A stretch of DNA of 64,000 nt from Streptomyces albus subsp. albus (GTDB lineage: Bacteria; Actinomycetota; Actinomycetes; Streptomycetales; Streptomycetaceae), in NCBI RefSeq assembly GCF_000725885.1, contig NZ_JODR01000031.1, positions 12,404-76,403 of the forward strand, in the 5' to 3' direction. The translations under genes and the position numbers were made by a program. Under the pieces are notes generated by a model that saw only the letters and a program-made list of their open reading frames with translations, was not told the origin of the DNA and searched no databases. Positions 24,799 to 32,764 of this stretch are shown here, piece by piece (the first letter of the stretch is position 1; the number at the start of each line of letters is the position of its first letter).

Positions 24799-25275
24799 AT
24801 GACCGTCACACCGAAGACACAGCACGGCGGGGAAGCCCGGGCCGAAGACACCGCGGCCGAGTCCCGCACCGCCGCACCCGGCACTCGCAGCCGGCGCCGG
24901 CTGCGCTCCTCCACCGTCGTGCTCGGCAGCATGGGAGCCCTGGCCGTCGCGCTGTCCGGGTACTCCTCCGAACCCGACAAGCGCTGCGTGGACCCGGGCA
25001 GTTACGACGCGGTGCGCGGCTACCGGGTGCTGCCGCCGCAGCAGTGCGAGACGGGCGCCGCGACGGCCGCCTCCTTCCCGTCCGCCGCGGCCGGTGTCGA
25101 CGAGCCGGGCGGGGCCGGCCGCGCCTGGTACTACGGCGGACACCAGGAGCGCGGACACGCCAAGGGCGGCACCTTCGTCCACGCGGCGGCCGTCGAACGG
25201 GCCGGCTTCGGCTGCGACGACGACGATGACGGCGGAAGCGGCGGAAGTGGCGGCACCGGCGGGTACGGCGGCTGA
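24799..25275 (+). CDS. YgiB-like (DUF1190-type) envelope protein
   Basis: 158 residues. A basic start (SRRRLRSS) precedes one hydrophobic segment at about 40-55. The following SGYSSEPDKRC looks like a lipobox in which the lipidated cysteine has become tyrosine. The C-terminal half has RGYRVLPPQQC and a late RAGFG, as in YgiB/DUF1190 proteins, and ends in a glycine/aspartate-rich tail. In enterobacteria ygiB is paired with ygiC, a glutathionylspermidine-synthase-like gene, and the same pairing occurs here 39 bases downstream. That pairing is the main support for the call. Confidence 0.65.
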   Translation: MTVTPKTQHGGEARAEDTAAESRTAAPGTRSRRRLRSSTVVLGSMGALAVALSGYSSEPDKRCVDPGSYDAVRGYRVLPPQQCETGAATAASFPSAAAGVDEPGGAGRAWYYGGHQERGHAKGGTFVHAAAVERAGFGCDDDDDGGSGGSGGTGGYGG

Positions 25276-25314
25276 GGCGGACGGCACGGCGGCGGACAGG
25301 AGGACAGCGCCGGC

Positions 25315-26502
25315 ATGGAACGCCACACCACCGAACCCCGGCCCGGCTGGCAGGAGACCGTCGAACAGCAGGGCTGCATCTACCCGTTGACGCGGTACCC
25401 CGACGGCTCGCTGCGCCCCTACTGGGACGAGAGCGCCTACTACTCCTTCACCCTCCCCGAGGTGGAGGCCCTGGAGGAGGTCGTCGAGGAACTGCACGGC
25501 ATGTGCCTCCAAGCGGCCGGACACATCGTGGAGACCGGCCGCTTCGCGGACCTGGGCATCACCGACGAAGCCCTCGCGGCCCGGGTCGCGGAGGCCTGGC
25601 GTCGGCGGGACGAACTCCCCAGCCTCTACGGCCGTTTCGACCTGCGCTACGACGGGCGGGGCGGCCCGGCCAAACTGCTGGAGTACAACGCCGACACCCC
25701 CACCTCACTGGTGGAGGCCGCCTCCCCGCAGTGGTTCTGGATGGAGGAGCGCTTCCCCGGCGCCGACCAGTGGAACTCCCTGCACGAAAGACTCGTGGCC
25801 GCGTGGAAGAAGCAGGCGGCGCTGCTGCCGCCGGGCGCCCCCGTGCACTTCGCGCACTCGGCGCGGGACGAGCTGGGCGAGGACCTGATGACCGTCGCCT
25901 ACCTCCAGGAGACCGCCGAACAGGCGGGACTGGAGACGGTGGCGATCCCCGTGGAGGAGATCGGCTGGGACCGGCTCTCGGGCCGTTTCGTCGACCAGCG
26001 GCTGAAGTTCGTCCGCGCCTGCTTCAAGCTCTACCCCTGGGAGTGGCTGGCCTCCGACCGGTTCGGCCCGCACGTGCTGGAGACCCTCGACAACGGCGGC
26101 GGCACCGGCACCACCATGTGGATCGAACCGGCGTGGAAGATGCTGCTGTCCAACAAGGCACTGCTCGCGGTGCTGTGGGAGCTCTTCCCCGGCCACCCCA
26201 ATCTGCTGCCCGCCTATCTGGACGGGCCCCGCGAACTGGCCGGCACGACCGGCTGGGCGGCCAAGCCGCTGCTGGGCCGGGAGGGCGAGGGCGTGACCTT
26301 GCACGAGGCGGGCGCCGAGCCCGTGGTGCGGCAGGAGGCGTGCTGCTACCAGGCGCTGTGCCCGCTGCCGGACTTCGACGGCAACCGTACGGTGCTGGGC
26401 ACCTGGGTGGTGGACGGCGAGGCAGCGGGCCTGGGCATCCGCGAGTCGGCGGGGCCGGTGACGGACGAGTACGCCCGCTTCCTGCCCCACGTGATCCTCT
26501 AG
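25315..26502 (+). CDS. YgiC-like ATP-grasp protein (glutathionylspermidine synthase fold)
   Basis: 395 residues, matching the usual length of the C-terminal synthetase domain of glutathionylspermidine synthase. Visible family blocks are YGRFDLRYDG with LLEYNADTPTSLVEA (the peptide and metal-binding region) and the ATP-grasp segment KPLLGREGEGVTL. Members ligate an amine to a carboxylate with ATP, but the actinobacterial and YgiC branches lack an assigned substrate; there is no amidase domain. It is in an operon with the YgiB-like gene, suggesting modification of, or association with, an envelope component. Confidence 0.88.
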   Translation: MERHTTEPRPGWQETVEQQGCIYPLTRYPDGSLRPYWDESAYYSFTLPEVEALEEVVEELHGMCLQAAGHIVETGRFADLGITDEALAARVAEAWRRRDELPSLYGRFDLRYDGRGGPAKLLEYNADTPTSLVEAASPQWFWMEERFPGADQWNSLHERLVAAWKKQAALLPPGAPVHFAHSARDELGEDLMTVAYLQETAEQAGLETVAIPVEEIGWDRLSGRFVDQRLKFVRACFKLYPWEWLASDRFGPHVLETLDNGGGTGTTMWIEPAWKMLLSNKALLAVLWELFPGHPNLLPAYLDGPRELAGTTGWAAKPLLGREGEGVTLHEAGAEPVVRQEACCYQALCPLPDFDGNRTVLGTWVVDGEAAGLGIRESAGPVTDEYARFLPHVIL

Positions 26503-26557
26503 CGCCCCGCCCCTGCCCCGCCCGCCATCCGCGTCCGGCGCGACCCCTCGCGTCCGG

Positions 26558-26731
26558 TGCGGCGCCCTGCGAGCGCCTGCGTGGCACCCCGCGAGGGCGT
26601 GCGTGGCACCCGGCGCCGTCCTGTGCGGCGCCCCGCGACGGCGTGCGTGGCACCCCGCGACGGCGTGCGTGGTACGCCGCGACGGCCTGCGTGGCACCAG
26701 GCGCCGTCCTGCGTGACGCACCGCGCCCGGG
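26558..26731. repeat. 22-bp tandem repeat array (about 8 units)
   Basis: The 327-base gap between the YgiC-like gene and the ferredoxin gene holds a minisatellite. Seven units of exactly 22 bp run from 26578 to 26731, each beginning TGCGTGG or a close variant and following the form TGCGTGGCACCCCGCGACGG + 2 bases. A degenerate 20-base copy precedes it. Since 22 is not a multiple of three, this is not a coding repeat. No spacers or CRISPR features are present. Confidence 0.85.
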
Positions 26732-26767
26732 GCCGCCGGCGCTCCCCCACGAGGGGCCGGCGGCCCC
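26729..26767. terminator. Bidirectional hairpin between ygiC-like and ferredoxin genes
   Basis: GGGGCCGCCGG at 26729-26739 is complementary to CCGGCGGCCCC at 26757-26767, with inner CCCC/GGGG pairing. It directly follows the 22-bp repeat and sits between convergent genes. Confidence 0.7.
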
Positions 26768-26829
26768 GGGCCGCGGGAAGGACGGCGGTCCCGGGCACGC
26801 GGGGAGGCGGGCGGCGGGAGGCGCCGGTG

Positions 26830-27033
26830 TCATTCCTCCGTCACACGGATGGACTTGGTCGGACAGCCGCGTGCGGCGCGGCGGACCTCCTCGTGCAGCT
26901 CCGCACCCGGCTCCTCGTCCAGGACGACGACCAGCCCGTCCTCGTCCTGGTCGAAGACACCGGGCAGCCGGTACACGCACAGGCTGCTGACCGCACACGT
27001 CTCGGGGTTCGCGGTGACGCGCAGCGTGCTCAC
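26830..27033 (-). CDS. 3Fe-4S ferredoxin, P450 partner
   Basis: 67 residues from the GTG at 27033, seven bases after the P450 stop. Cluster ligands are C13, C19 (CAVSSLC) and C57 followed by proline; the C-x5-C spacing, with no middle cysteine, indicates a [3Fe-4S] ferredoxin of the actinomycete P450-redox type. It should pass electrons from a ferredoxin reductase, not encoded here, to the adjacent P450. It is the last gene of the five-gene minus-strand operon. Confidence 0.95.
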   Translation of the reverse strand: MSTLRVTANPETCAVSSLCVYRLPGVFDQDEDGLVVVLDEEPGAELHEEVRRAARGCPTKSIRVTEE

Positions 27034-27040
27034 CCCCGCC

Positions 27041-28240
27041 TCACCAGTCCACCGGGATCTCGGTGAAGCCCTCCATGAACCCGCCCAGGGCGCGGGGCAG
27101 ATCCTGAGCCGGCTTCGCCAGACGGATGCCGGGGAAGCGGCGCAGCAGCGACTCGGTGGCGACCTGGAGCTCCATGCGGGCCAGCGCGGCGCCCACGCAG
27201 TAGTGGATGCCGGCACCGAAGGTCATGTGGTGGTTCTCCTGCCGGCGGATGTCCAGCTCGAAGGGTTTGTCGAACACCTCCGGGTCCATGTTGGCGCCCT
27301 CTTCCGACAGCAGGACACTGGTGCCCTTCTTGATGACCGTGCCGTCGGAGAGGGGGATGTCCGCCACCGCGTACCGCATGGTCCCGACCGACGAGCCCAT
27401 GATCTGGGTGCGCAGCAGCTCCTCCACGGCGGAGGGCACCAGCGACCAGTCCTCCTGGATCTCGCGGACCAGCTCGGGGTGGTGCAGCAGCACGGCGGTG
27501 CCCGTGCCGATCTGGCTGGCGGTGGTGACGTAACCGGCGATCAGCAGCCCCTGGCACCAGAAGTGCAGCTCGTGCTCGCTGAGCCGGTTGTCCTCCTCGT
27601 CACGGACCCGGATCAGCTCGCTGACCAGGTCGTCGCCGGGCTCCTTGCGCTTGCTGTCGATCAGGTCGCCCAGGTACTTCCACAGGTTCTGCCGGCACCG
27701 CCCCACCTCCTCGGGCGGCAGCTTGGTGACCGACAGGAACCCGTCCACGTAGGTGCGGAAGCGGTCACGGTCCTCGGCGGGCACCCCGAGCAGCTTGCAG
27801 ATCACCTTGATCGGCAGCGGGAACGCCAGCGCCTCGTTCAGCTCGACGGGGCGCGGCCCGGCGGCCATCTCGTCCAGCAGCTCGTCGGCGATCTGCTGCA
27901 CATAGGGGCGCAGCGCCTCGATACGGCGGGCCGTGAACGCCTTGGTCACCAGTGAGCGCACCTGCGTGTGCTTGGGCGGGTCCGGGTCGATCTCCGGGTC
28001 CATGAACAGGTCGTTGTCCTTGGAGATGCGGGCGCAGTCGGGCCGGGCGATGTTCCGCGACAGCCGCTTGTCGGCGAACAGGGCGCGCACGTCCTTGTAG
28101 CGGGTCACCAGGGTCGCCACGTCCCCGCTCGGCAGCGTCACCTCCATCGCGGAGCTGCCGTGCACATGCCGCAGCGCCTCGGGCACCTGCATGGGCGGGG
28201 TCCAGGCGAACGGATACCTGGGCGGGGTCTGAGTGCTCAC
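27041..28240 (-). CDS. Cytochrome P450
   Basis: 399 residues from the GTG at 28240, which has a GAAGGGA site; the in-frame ATG at 28255 lacks one. The oxygen-binding helix has AGYVTT, the K-helix ExxR is ELLR, and the heme loop is FGAGIHYCVGAALA with C348 as thiolate ligand. This is a typical soluble bacterial class I P450 from natural-product pathways. Reactions could be hydroxylation, epoxidation, phenol coupling or methylenedioxy-bridge formation. Its ferredoxin follows at once, and a TenA-like gene and an amidotransferase precede it in the operon. Confidence 0.95.
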   Translation of the reverse strand: MSTQTPPRYPFAWTPPMQVPEALRHVHGSSAMEVTLPSGDVATLVTRYKDVRALFADKRLSRNIARPDCARISKDNDLFMDPEIDPDPPKHTQVRSLVTKAFTARRIEALRPYVQQIADELLDEMAAGPRPVELNEALAFPLPIKVICKLLGVPAEDRDRFRTYVDGFLSVTKLPPEEVGRCRQNLWKYLGDLIDSKRKEPGDDLVSELIRVRDEEDNRLSEHELHFWCQGLLIAGYVTTASQIGTGTAVLLHHPELVREIQEDWSLVPSAVEELLRTQIMGSSVGTMRYAVADIPLSDGTVIKKGTSVLLSEEGANMDPEVFDKPFELDIRRQENHHMTFGAGIHYCVGAALARMELQVATESLLRRFPGIRLAKPAQDLPRALGGFMEGFTEIPVDW

Positions 28241-28313
28241 GGATCGTCCCTTCATGAGTCGGGTGGTGCGGGCGGTCACTGGGGCGGGGCGGCGCGGTGC
28301 GGCCGGTGCGCCC

Positions 28314-28985
28314 TCACACGGGCCGGCCGGGGCGCGCCCAGGCGGCTTCGGCGAACGCCCACTCGTGGCGGACACCGGTACGGAAGTGCGCCACGAGTTC
28401 CTCGCGCTGGGCCGGAGAAGCGCTCTCGCCGAACTCGTCGGCCAGCGCCCAGAAGGCCCGCACCGCGTACGCGTAGCCCGGGCCCGGGTGGTAGACCTCG
28501 ATCCACTTCGCGTACCGGGAACCCGGCCGGTGGCGCTCCAGCAGATCGTCGGACACCTGGTGGTTGAACCACACCATCGGCAGCAGCGCCCCCACCCCCG
28601 CGGCGAACGAGGCCGCCGCCGACGCCCGGAAGAACGCACAGTGGGCCTGCGTCACCGGATTCGCCTCCCCGGGCGGGTCCGCGAGCGGGGCCACGCCCAG
28701 CCCGCCGGCCAGTTCGGCGTACTTCTCCCGCAGCCTGTCGCGGGCCTCCAGCGTGCCGGTGATCGAACGGCCCAGCAGCGCCGTGTGCGCGTCCGCCCCG
28801 GCGACGGCCGCCGAGTGGGCCAGCGCCCGCGCGTAGGCGGGCAGCAGATACGCGGTGTCCTGCTCCACGAAGTGGCTCAGCGACTCGCCCGGCAGGGTGC
28901 CGTCCCGCAGCCCCGACCAGAACGGGTGCACCGTCACCTTCTCCAGCACCGGTTCGGCAAGCTCCCGCAACGTACGGCTCAGCAT
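28314..28985 (-). CDS. TenA-like protein lacking the catalytic cysteine
   Basis: 223 residues from the ATG at 28985. It aligns by eye with the TenA/thiaminase II fold: HPFWSGLRDGTLP near the start, D43 in EQDTAYLLPAYARAL, YAKWIEVYHPG and a late EWAFAEAAW. The nucleophilic cysteine of TenA lies in a PCxW motif; here the same spot reads P-M137-V-W139, so thiamine hydrolysis is unlikely. TenA-fold proteins include heme-oxygenase-like oxygenases and catalysts of odd natural-product reactions, so a pathway role is plausible. It lies between the amidotransferase (26 bases) and the P450 (73 bases). Confidence 0.85.
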   Translation of the reverse strand: MLSRTLRELAEPVLEKVTVHPFWSGLRDGTLPGESLSHFVEQDTAYLLPAYARALAHSAAVAGADAHTALLGRSITGTLEARDRLREKYAELAGGLGVAPLADPPGEANPVTQAHCAFFRASAAASFAAGVGALLPMVWFNHQVSDDLLERHRPGSRYAKWIEVYHPGPGYAYAVRAFWALADEFGESASPAQREELVAHFRTGVRHEWAFAEAAWARPGRPV

Positions 28986-29011
28986 CGTCACGCCCCTTCT
29001 CGGTTCGGCTC

Positions 29012-30868
29012 TCACAGCTCCAGCCGCACCCGGTGGTGCCGCAGCCACGCGTCCAGCTGGAGCACCATCTCCACGTTGCGGCGCTCGCCCCACCCGTCCA
29101 CCGCCACCGGCCGCTCCTCGCGGGCCAGCTCCGCGCACGCGGGCCCGTCCAGCAGGGGCCGCACCGGGCTGGCCGGGTCGGTGACGACCGCGTTGAACCG
29201 GTCGCGCAGCACCTGCCCGTAGCGCGGGTCCTGGGTGACGGGGAAGGGGCTCTTGCGGCGCCGGGTCACCGACGCGGGCAGCAGATCGGCCACCGCGGCG
29301 CGCAGCACGCTCTTCTCCCGGCCGTCGGCGGTCTTCATCGCCCACGGGATGTTGGTGACGTACTCGACCAGCCGGTGATCGCAGTACGGCACCCGCAGCT
29401 CCAGGCCGACGGCCATGCTCAGCCGGTCGTCGCGGGCCAGCAGCAGCGGCAGCCAGCGCGTCAGATGGGCGTGCCCGACCCGCCGCATCACCTGCTCGGT
29501 CCCCGCCTCGCCGGGCACCTCGGGCACCTCGGCGACCGTCTCCGCCCAGCGCTGCGCCGAGTAGCCCGGCACGTCGATCTTCCGCAGCAGCCCCGGATCG
29601 AGCAGCCCGGTACTCATACCGTGCGGCGCCACCCGCAGCCCCATCGTCACCCAGGGGAAGTTCGCGGTGTCCACCAAGGTCGGGTCGCGGAAGGACTGGT
29701 AGCCGCCGAAGAGTTCGTCGGCGACCTCGCCCATCAGCGCGACGGTGGACCGCTGCCGCACCGCCCGCAGCAGCAGGTACAACGACCGGTCCATGTCCGG
29801 GATGGGCCGCGGCAGATCCTGGGCGCGCAGCGCCGCCGCGTCCACCACCGGGTCCGCCAGATCGCTGGTGCGCAGCACCACCGGCTCGTGATCGGTGCCC
29901 ACATGACGGGCGACCTCGGCGGCATAGGGGGCGTCCGGGTCCTCGTGCCAGAAGTCCTTGCGGAACCGTTCGGTGTGCCCCTCGAAGTCCACCGCGAACG
30001 TCCGCGGCCGGCCCTCCCCGCAGCGCGCCGCGAACGCGGCCAGCGCACTGGAGTCCACCCCGCCCGACAGCAGGGTGCACAGCGGTACGTCCGACACCAG
30101 GTGCGCGGCAACCGACTCCTGGAGCAGCCCCCGCACGGTCTCCACCGTCCGCTCCTGCGTGTCCGGGTGCTCGTGGTGGGGCAGCGACCAGTACCGCGAC
30201 TGGCGCAGCACCGGCGAGCCCGCGCCCGGCTCGAAGACGGCCGTGCAACCGGCGGGCAGCTCCCGCATGCCCCGGTAGACGGCGTGCCCCGGAGTGGCGA
30301 TGTAGGCCAGCAGCTCGGCCAGGCCCTCCGCGTCCACCACGCACTCCAGCGACGGGTGCGCCAGCAGCGCCTTCGGCTCCGAGCCGAACAGCAGCCCGTC
30401 GGCGGTGTGCGCGAAGTACAGCGGTTTCACACCCAGCCGGTCCCGCGCCAGCAGCAGCCGGCGCCGCGCCGGGTCCCACACCGCGAAGGCGAACATCCCC
30501 TCCAGATGCTCGACGCACCGCTCGCCCCACTCCAGATAGGCCCGCAGCACCACCTCGGTGTCCCCCGCGGTACGGAACCGGTGCCCCAGCCCCTCCAGCC
30601 GCGACCGCACCCGCCGGTAGTTGTAGACCTCACCGTTGTGCACGAGGACGGCCAGGGTGCGTCCGTCCTCCTCGGCCGCCATCGGCTGCGGTGAGCCCGC
30701 CACGTCGAGGACCGCCAGCCTGCGGTGCCCCAGCGCGGCGTCGGCGTCGGCCCACACGCCCTCGTCGTCCGGCCCCCGGTTGGCCAGCGTCGCCGTCATC
30801 GTCCGCACGGTGACCGCCTCCTCGCGCAGATCCCGCGCGAAGTCCACCCAGCCCGCTATGCCGCACAT
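29012..30868 (-). CDS. Asparagine-synthase-like glutamine amidotransferase
   Basis: 618 residues with complete class B asparagine synthetase architecture. The N-terminal glutaminase has the C2 nucleophile (MCGIAGW) with NRGPDDEG and VHNGEVYNYR for glutamine binding. The C-terminal synthetase has the PP-loop SGGVDSSA and GEVADELFGGY for ATP and acceptor binding. In antibiotic clusters such enzymes convert a carboxylate to an amide or lactam (for example in oxytetracycline, fredericamycin and polycyclic xanthones) rather than making asparagine. It overlaps the glycosyltransferase stop by 13 bases, so the two are translationally coupled, which argues for a pathway role. Confidence 0.93.
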   Translation of the reverse strand: MCGIAGWVDFARDLREEAVTVRTMTATLANRGPDDEGVWADADAALGHRRLAVLDVAGSPQPMAAEEDGRTLAVLVHNGEVYNYRRVRSRLEGLGHRFRTAGDTEVVLRAYLEWGERCVEHLEGMFAFAVWDPARRRLLLARDRLGVKPLYFAHTADGLLFGSEPKALLAHPSLECVVDAEGLAELLAYIATPGHAVYRGMRELPAGCTAVFEPGAGSPVLRQSRYWSLPHHEHPDTQERTVETVRGLLQESVAAHLVSDVPLCTLLSGGVDSSALAAFAARCGEGRPRTFAVDFEGHTERFRKDFWHEDPDAPYAAEVARHVGTDHEPVVLRTSDLADPVVDAAALRAQDLPRPIPDMDRSLYLLLRAVRQRSTVALMGEVADELFGGYQSFRDPTLVDTANFPWVTMGLRVAPHGMSTGLLDPGLLRKIDVPGYSAQRWAETVAEVPEVPGEAGTEQVMRRVGHAHLTRWLPLLLARDDRLSMAVGLELRVPYCDHRLVEYVTNIPWAMKTADGREKSVLRAAVADLLPASVTRRRKSPFPVTQDPRYGQVLRDRFNAVVTDPASPVRPLLDGPACAELAREERPVAVDGWGERRNVEMVLQLDAWLRHHRVRLEL

Positions 30869-32052
30869 GCGACCACCCGCTCGGCCAGCACCCCGGCGAC
30901 CTCGGCGGGCGACGGCTGCGCCAGCATCTCGTCGCGCAGCGCCCGCGCCGCCTCCCGCCGGCCGGCGCCCTCGGCCGCGTCCAGCAGCCGCGCCGCCTCC
31001 TCGCGCAGCCGCTCACCGCTCGCCTCGTCCCGCGTCAGCACCTCACCCGCACCGGCCGCCAGCAGCCGCGCCGCGTGCCCGGCGTGATCGGGAAGCTGGG
31101 GGACCAGCAGCAGCGGCAGCCCCGCCCGCAGCGACGTCAGCACGGTCCCCGCACCGCCGTGCGCGACCACCAGATCGGCGCCGTCCACCACGCTGTGCAG
31201 CGGCGCGTCCACGACCACCCGCACCCCCTCGGGCAGCTCGCCCAGCAGCGGCAGCTGCGCCGAGGTGACGGCCAGCACCGTCTGAGTGCCCGGCAGCGAC
31301 GCCACGGCCCGCGCGGCGTGCCCCGCCAGGAAGAGCGCCCCGTCCAGCCGGGCCATGGTGTGCCCCCACGTGACGACGATCCTGCGCCGCCCGCGACGCG
31401 GTGGCGGCAGCGGCGGATCGGGCGGCGTCCCCGGCCCGTTGAACGGCACGTACCGCATCGGCAGCCGCTCCTCGCCCGCCTGCGCCGGCACCTGGAAGCC
31501 CGGCGGGCACGGATCGACGGTGCAGCTGCCGAACGGGTCGTAGCCCGCCGGGTCCACCCCCACCCGCTCGGCCAGCGGCGCCAGCGCCTTCGGCAGCAGC
31601 GGCCGGGCCCGCGCCATCAGATCGGCCCCGTACAGCAGCCGCACGGCCGGTATCCCGGCGGCGGCGGCACCCAGCGGGCCGGCCAGCGCCGTCGGCTCGA
31701 ACACCACCAGATCGGCCCCGCGGCGGCGGGCCACCTCCGCGACCCCGTCGACCATCGAATCCGCGTGCGCGGTGAACATCCGCAGCGCACGCGGACCCCT
31801 GCCCTCCCGCGGCGCCCGCCGGTCGCCCACCGGATCGTCCTGGCTGGGCAGCACATAGCCGCGCACCATGCCGACGCCGTCCACGTCCTTGCCGACGGCC
31901 ACGCCCGGCAGCCCCGTCCGCCCGATCAGCGGCAACAGCTCCGGCTGGCTCGCGACCAGCACCTCGTGCCCCGCACTGCGGCAGGCCCAGGCCAACGGCA
32001 CCAGCGCATACAGATGGGAGGGCCAGGCCCAGGTCGTGAACAGTACCCGCAT
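30856..32052 (-). CDS. GT1-family antibiotic glycosyltransferase
   Basis: 398 residues from the ATG at 32052, with a GAAGGGG site upstream. The N-terminal domain begins MRVLFTTWAWPSH, typical of macrolide and aromatic glycosyltransferases. The C-terminal nucleotide-sugar domain has the VAHGGAGTVLTSLRAGLP motif and a PDHAGHAARL segment. No EryCII/DesVIII-type helper protein and no deoxysugar genes are in the window, so the donor could be a common NDP-sugar or one made elsewhere. It is the first gene of the operon that continues with the amidotransferase, TenA-like protein, P450 and ferredoxin. Confidence 0.93.
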   Translation of the reverse strand: MRVLFTTWAWPSHLYALVPLAWACRSAGHEVLVASQPELLPLIGRTGLPGVAVGKDVDGVGMVRGYVLPSQDDPVGDRRAPREGRGPRALRMFTAHADSMVDGVAEVARRRGADLVVFEPTALAGPLGAAAAGIPAVRLLYGADLMARARPLLPKALAPLAERVGVDPAGYDPFGSCTVDPCPPGFQVPAQAGEERLPMRYVPFNGPGTPPDPPLPPPRRGRRRIVVTWGHTMARLDGALFLAGHAARAVASLPGTQTVLAVTSAQLPLLGELPEGVRVVVDAPLHSVVDGADLVVAHGGAGTVLTSLRAGLPLLLVPQLPDHAGHAARLLAAGAGEVLTRDEASGERLREEAARLLDAAEGAGRREAARALRDEMLAQPSPAEVAGVLAERVVACAA

Positions 32053-32134
32053 CGCAGCCACAGCCCCTTCGTCGACAACGGTGACGACGCAGACCGTGGC
32101 CGAGCCGGCTAGGGCGCCGGTCGCCCCCCGCTCA

Positions 32135-32440
32135 AGCCCCGACGGCTCCCCGGCGTGGAGCGGGCATGCCGGCTCCCCCGGTGTGGAGCGGCGCGCTGGG
32201 TCCCTCGGTGTGGAGCGGCGCGCTGGGTCGCGGGCAGGGCCGAGGACCCCATGTCTGGGCTCGGCCGGGCGCCTTCGGCGGTGGTCAGTCGGGGAGGGCC
32301 CCACGTCTGGGCCGGGCCCGGGCGCCTTCGGGGGCGGTCAGTCGGGGAGGGTCCCGCGTCAGGGCCCGGTCGGCGCCTTCGGCGGTGGTCAGTCGGGGAG
32401 GGCCCCACGTGTGCCCGCCCGGGCACCTCCGGCGGCGGTC
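32135..32440. repeat. Imperfect tandem repeats upstream of glycosyltransferase operon
   Basis: The 386-base gap 32053-32438 holds no gene. Its left part has three copies of a GGTGTGGAGCGGCGCGCTGG-like block (about 32150-32229). Its right part has three and a half copies of a 50-53-bp unit, starting GCGCCTTCGG at 32269, 32322 and 32373, with GGTCAGTCGGGGAGGGCCCC inside and a degraded fourth copy at 32423. Any operon promoter must lie in or before this array. The last copy runs up to the stop codon of the next gene. Confidence 0.75.
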
Positions 32441-32660
32441 AGCCCGCGTCGCCGGGCCCCCACACATCGGGACCGCCGCCGCGCCACTCGATCGGGGCGC
32501 GCTCGTGGAAGTTCACATCCTCGGGGTCGAACCCGGCCCGGCGCAGGAGTTCCAGCAGGTCAGCGCTGCTGTAGGCGCGGCCGAGGATCGCGCCCCGCGC
32601 ACGCACGCGGCGCCCGCCGTCCTCATCGGGCGGATACACGACGATCGGAGCACCAGCCAT
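32439..32660 (-). CDS. Small hypothetical protein
   Basis: 73 residues from the ATG at 32660. It has a beta-like start (PIVVYPPDEDGGRRVRARG) and an amphipathic helix (SADLLELLRRAGFD) and ends acidic. No family was recognised. The stop codon touches the end of the minisatellite. It lies 104 bases downstream of the SLOG-like gene on the same strand and may be cotranscribed with it. The call as a gene rests on composition, which switches sharply from the repeat region, and on the plausible fold. Confidence 0.6.
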   Translation of the reverse strand: MAGAPIVVYPPDEDGGRRVRARGAILGRAYSSADLLELLRRAGFDPEDVNFHERAPIEWRGGGPDVWGPGDAG

Positions 32661-32764
32661 GCACCCACTCTGCGCCGGGTGCCCGCGATCGGCACCGCGA
32701 GAGGGCCCGACCGAGCGGCCCGTACGCACAGGGGGGCACGTCTTCGCGCCCCGCGCCTCCTGGA

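Noticed and set aside
26558..26731. CRISPR array
   Set aside because: Units are contiguous 22-bp copies without spacers, are degenerate and have no cas genes nearby.
28314..28985. Thiaminase II of thiamine salvage
   Set aside because: The catalytic cysteine is missing and no other thiamine gene or TPP riboswitch is nearby.
29012..30868. Housekeeping asparagine synthetase
   Set aside because: Coupled to a glycosyltransferase and followed by TenA-like, P450 and ferredoxin genes; operon context favours a biosynthetic amidotransferase, although the catalytic parts are the same.
32053..32438. Arg/Pro/Gly-rich open frames on both strands
   Set aside because: They are translations of tandem-repeat DNA with no start signal or fold-like composition.
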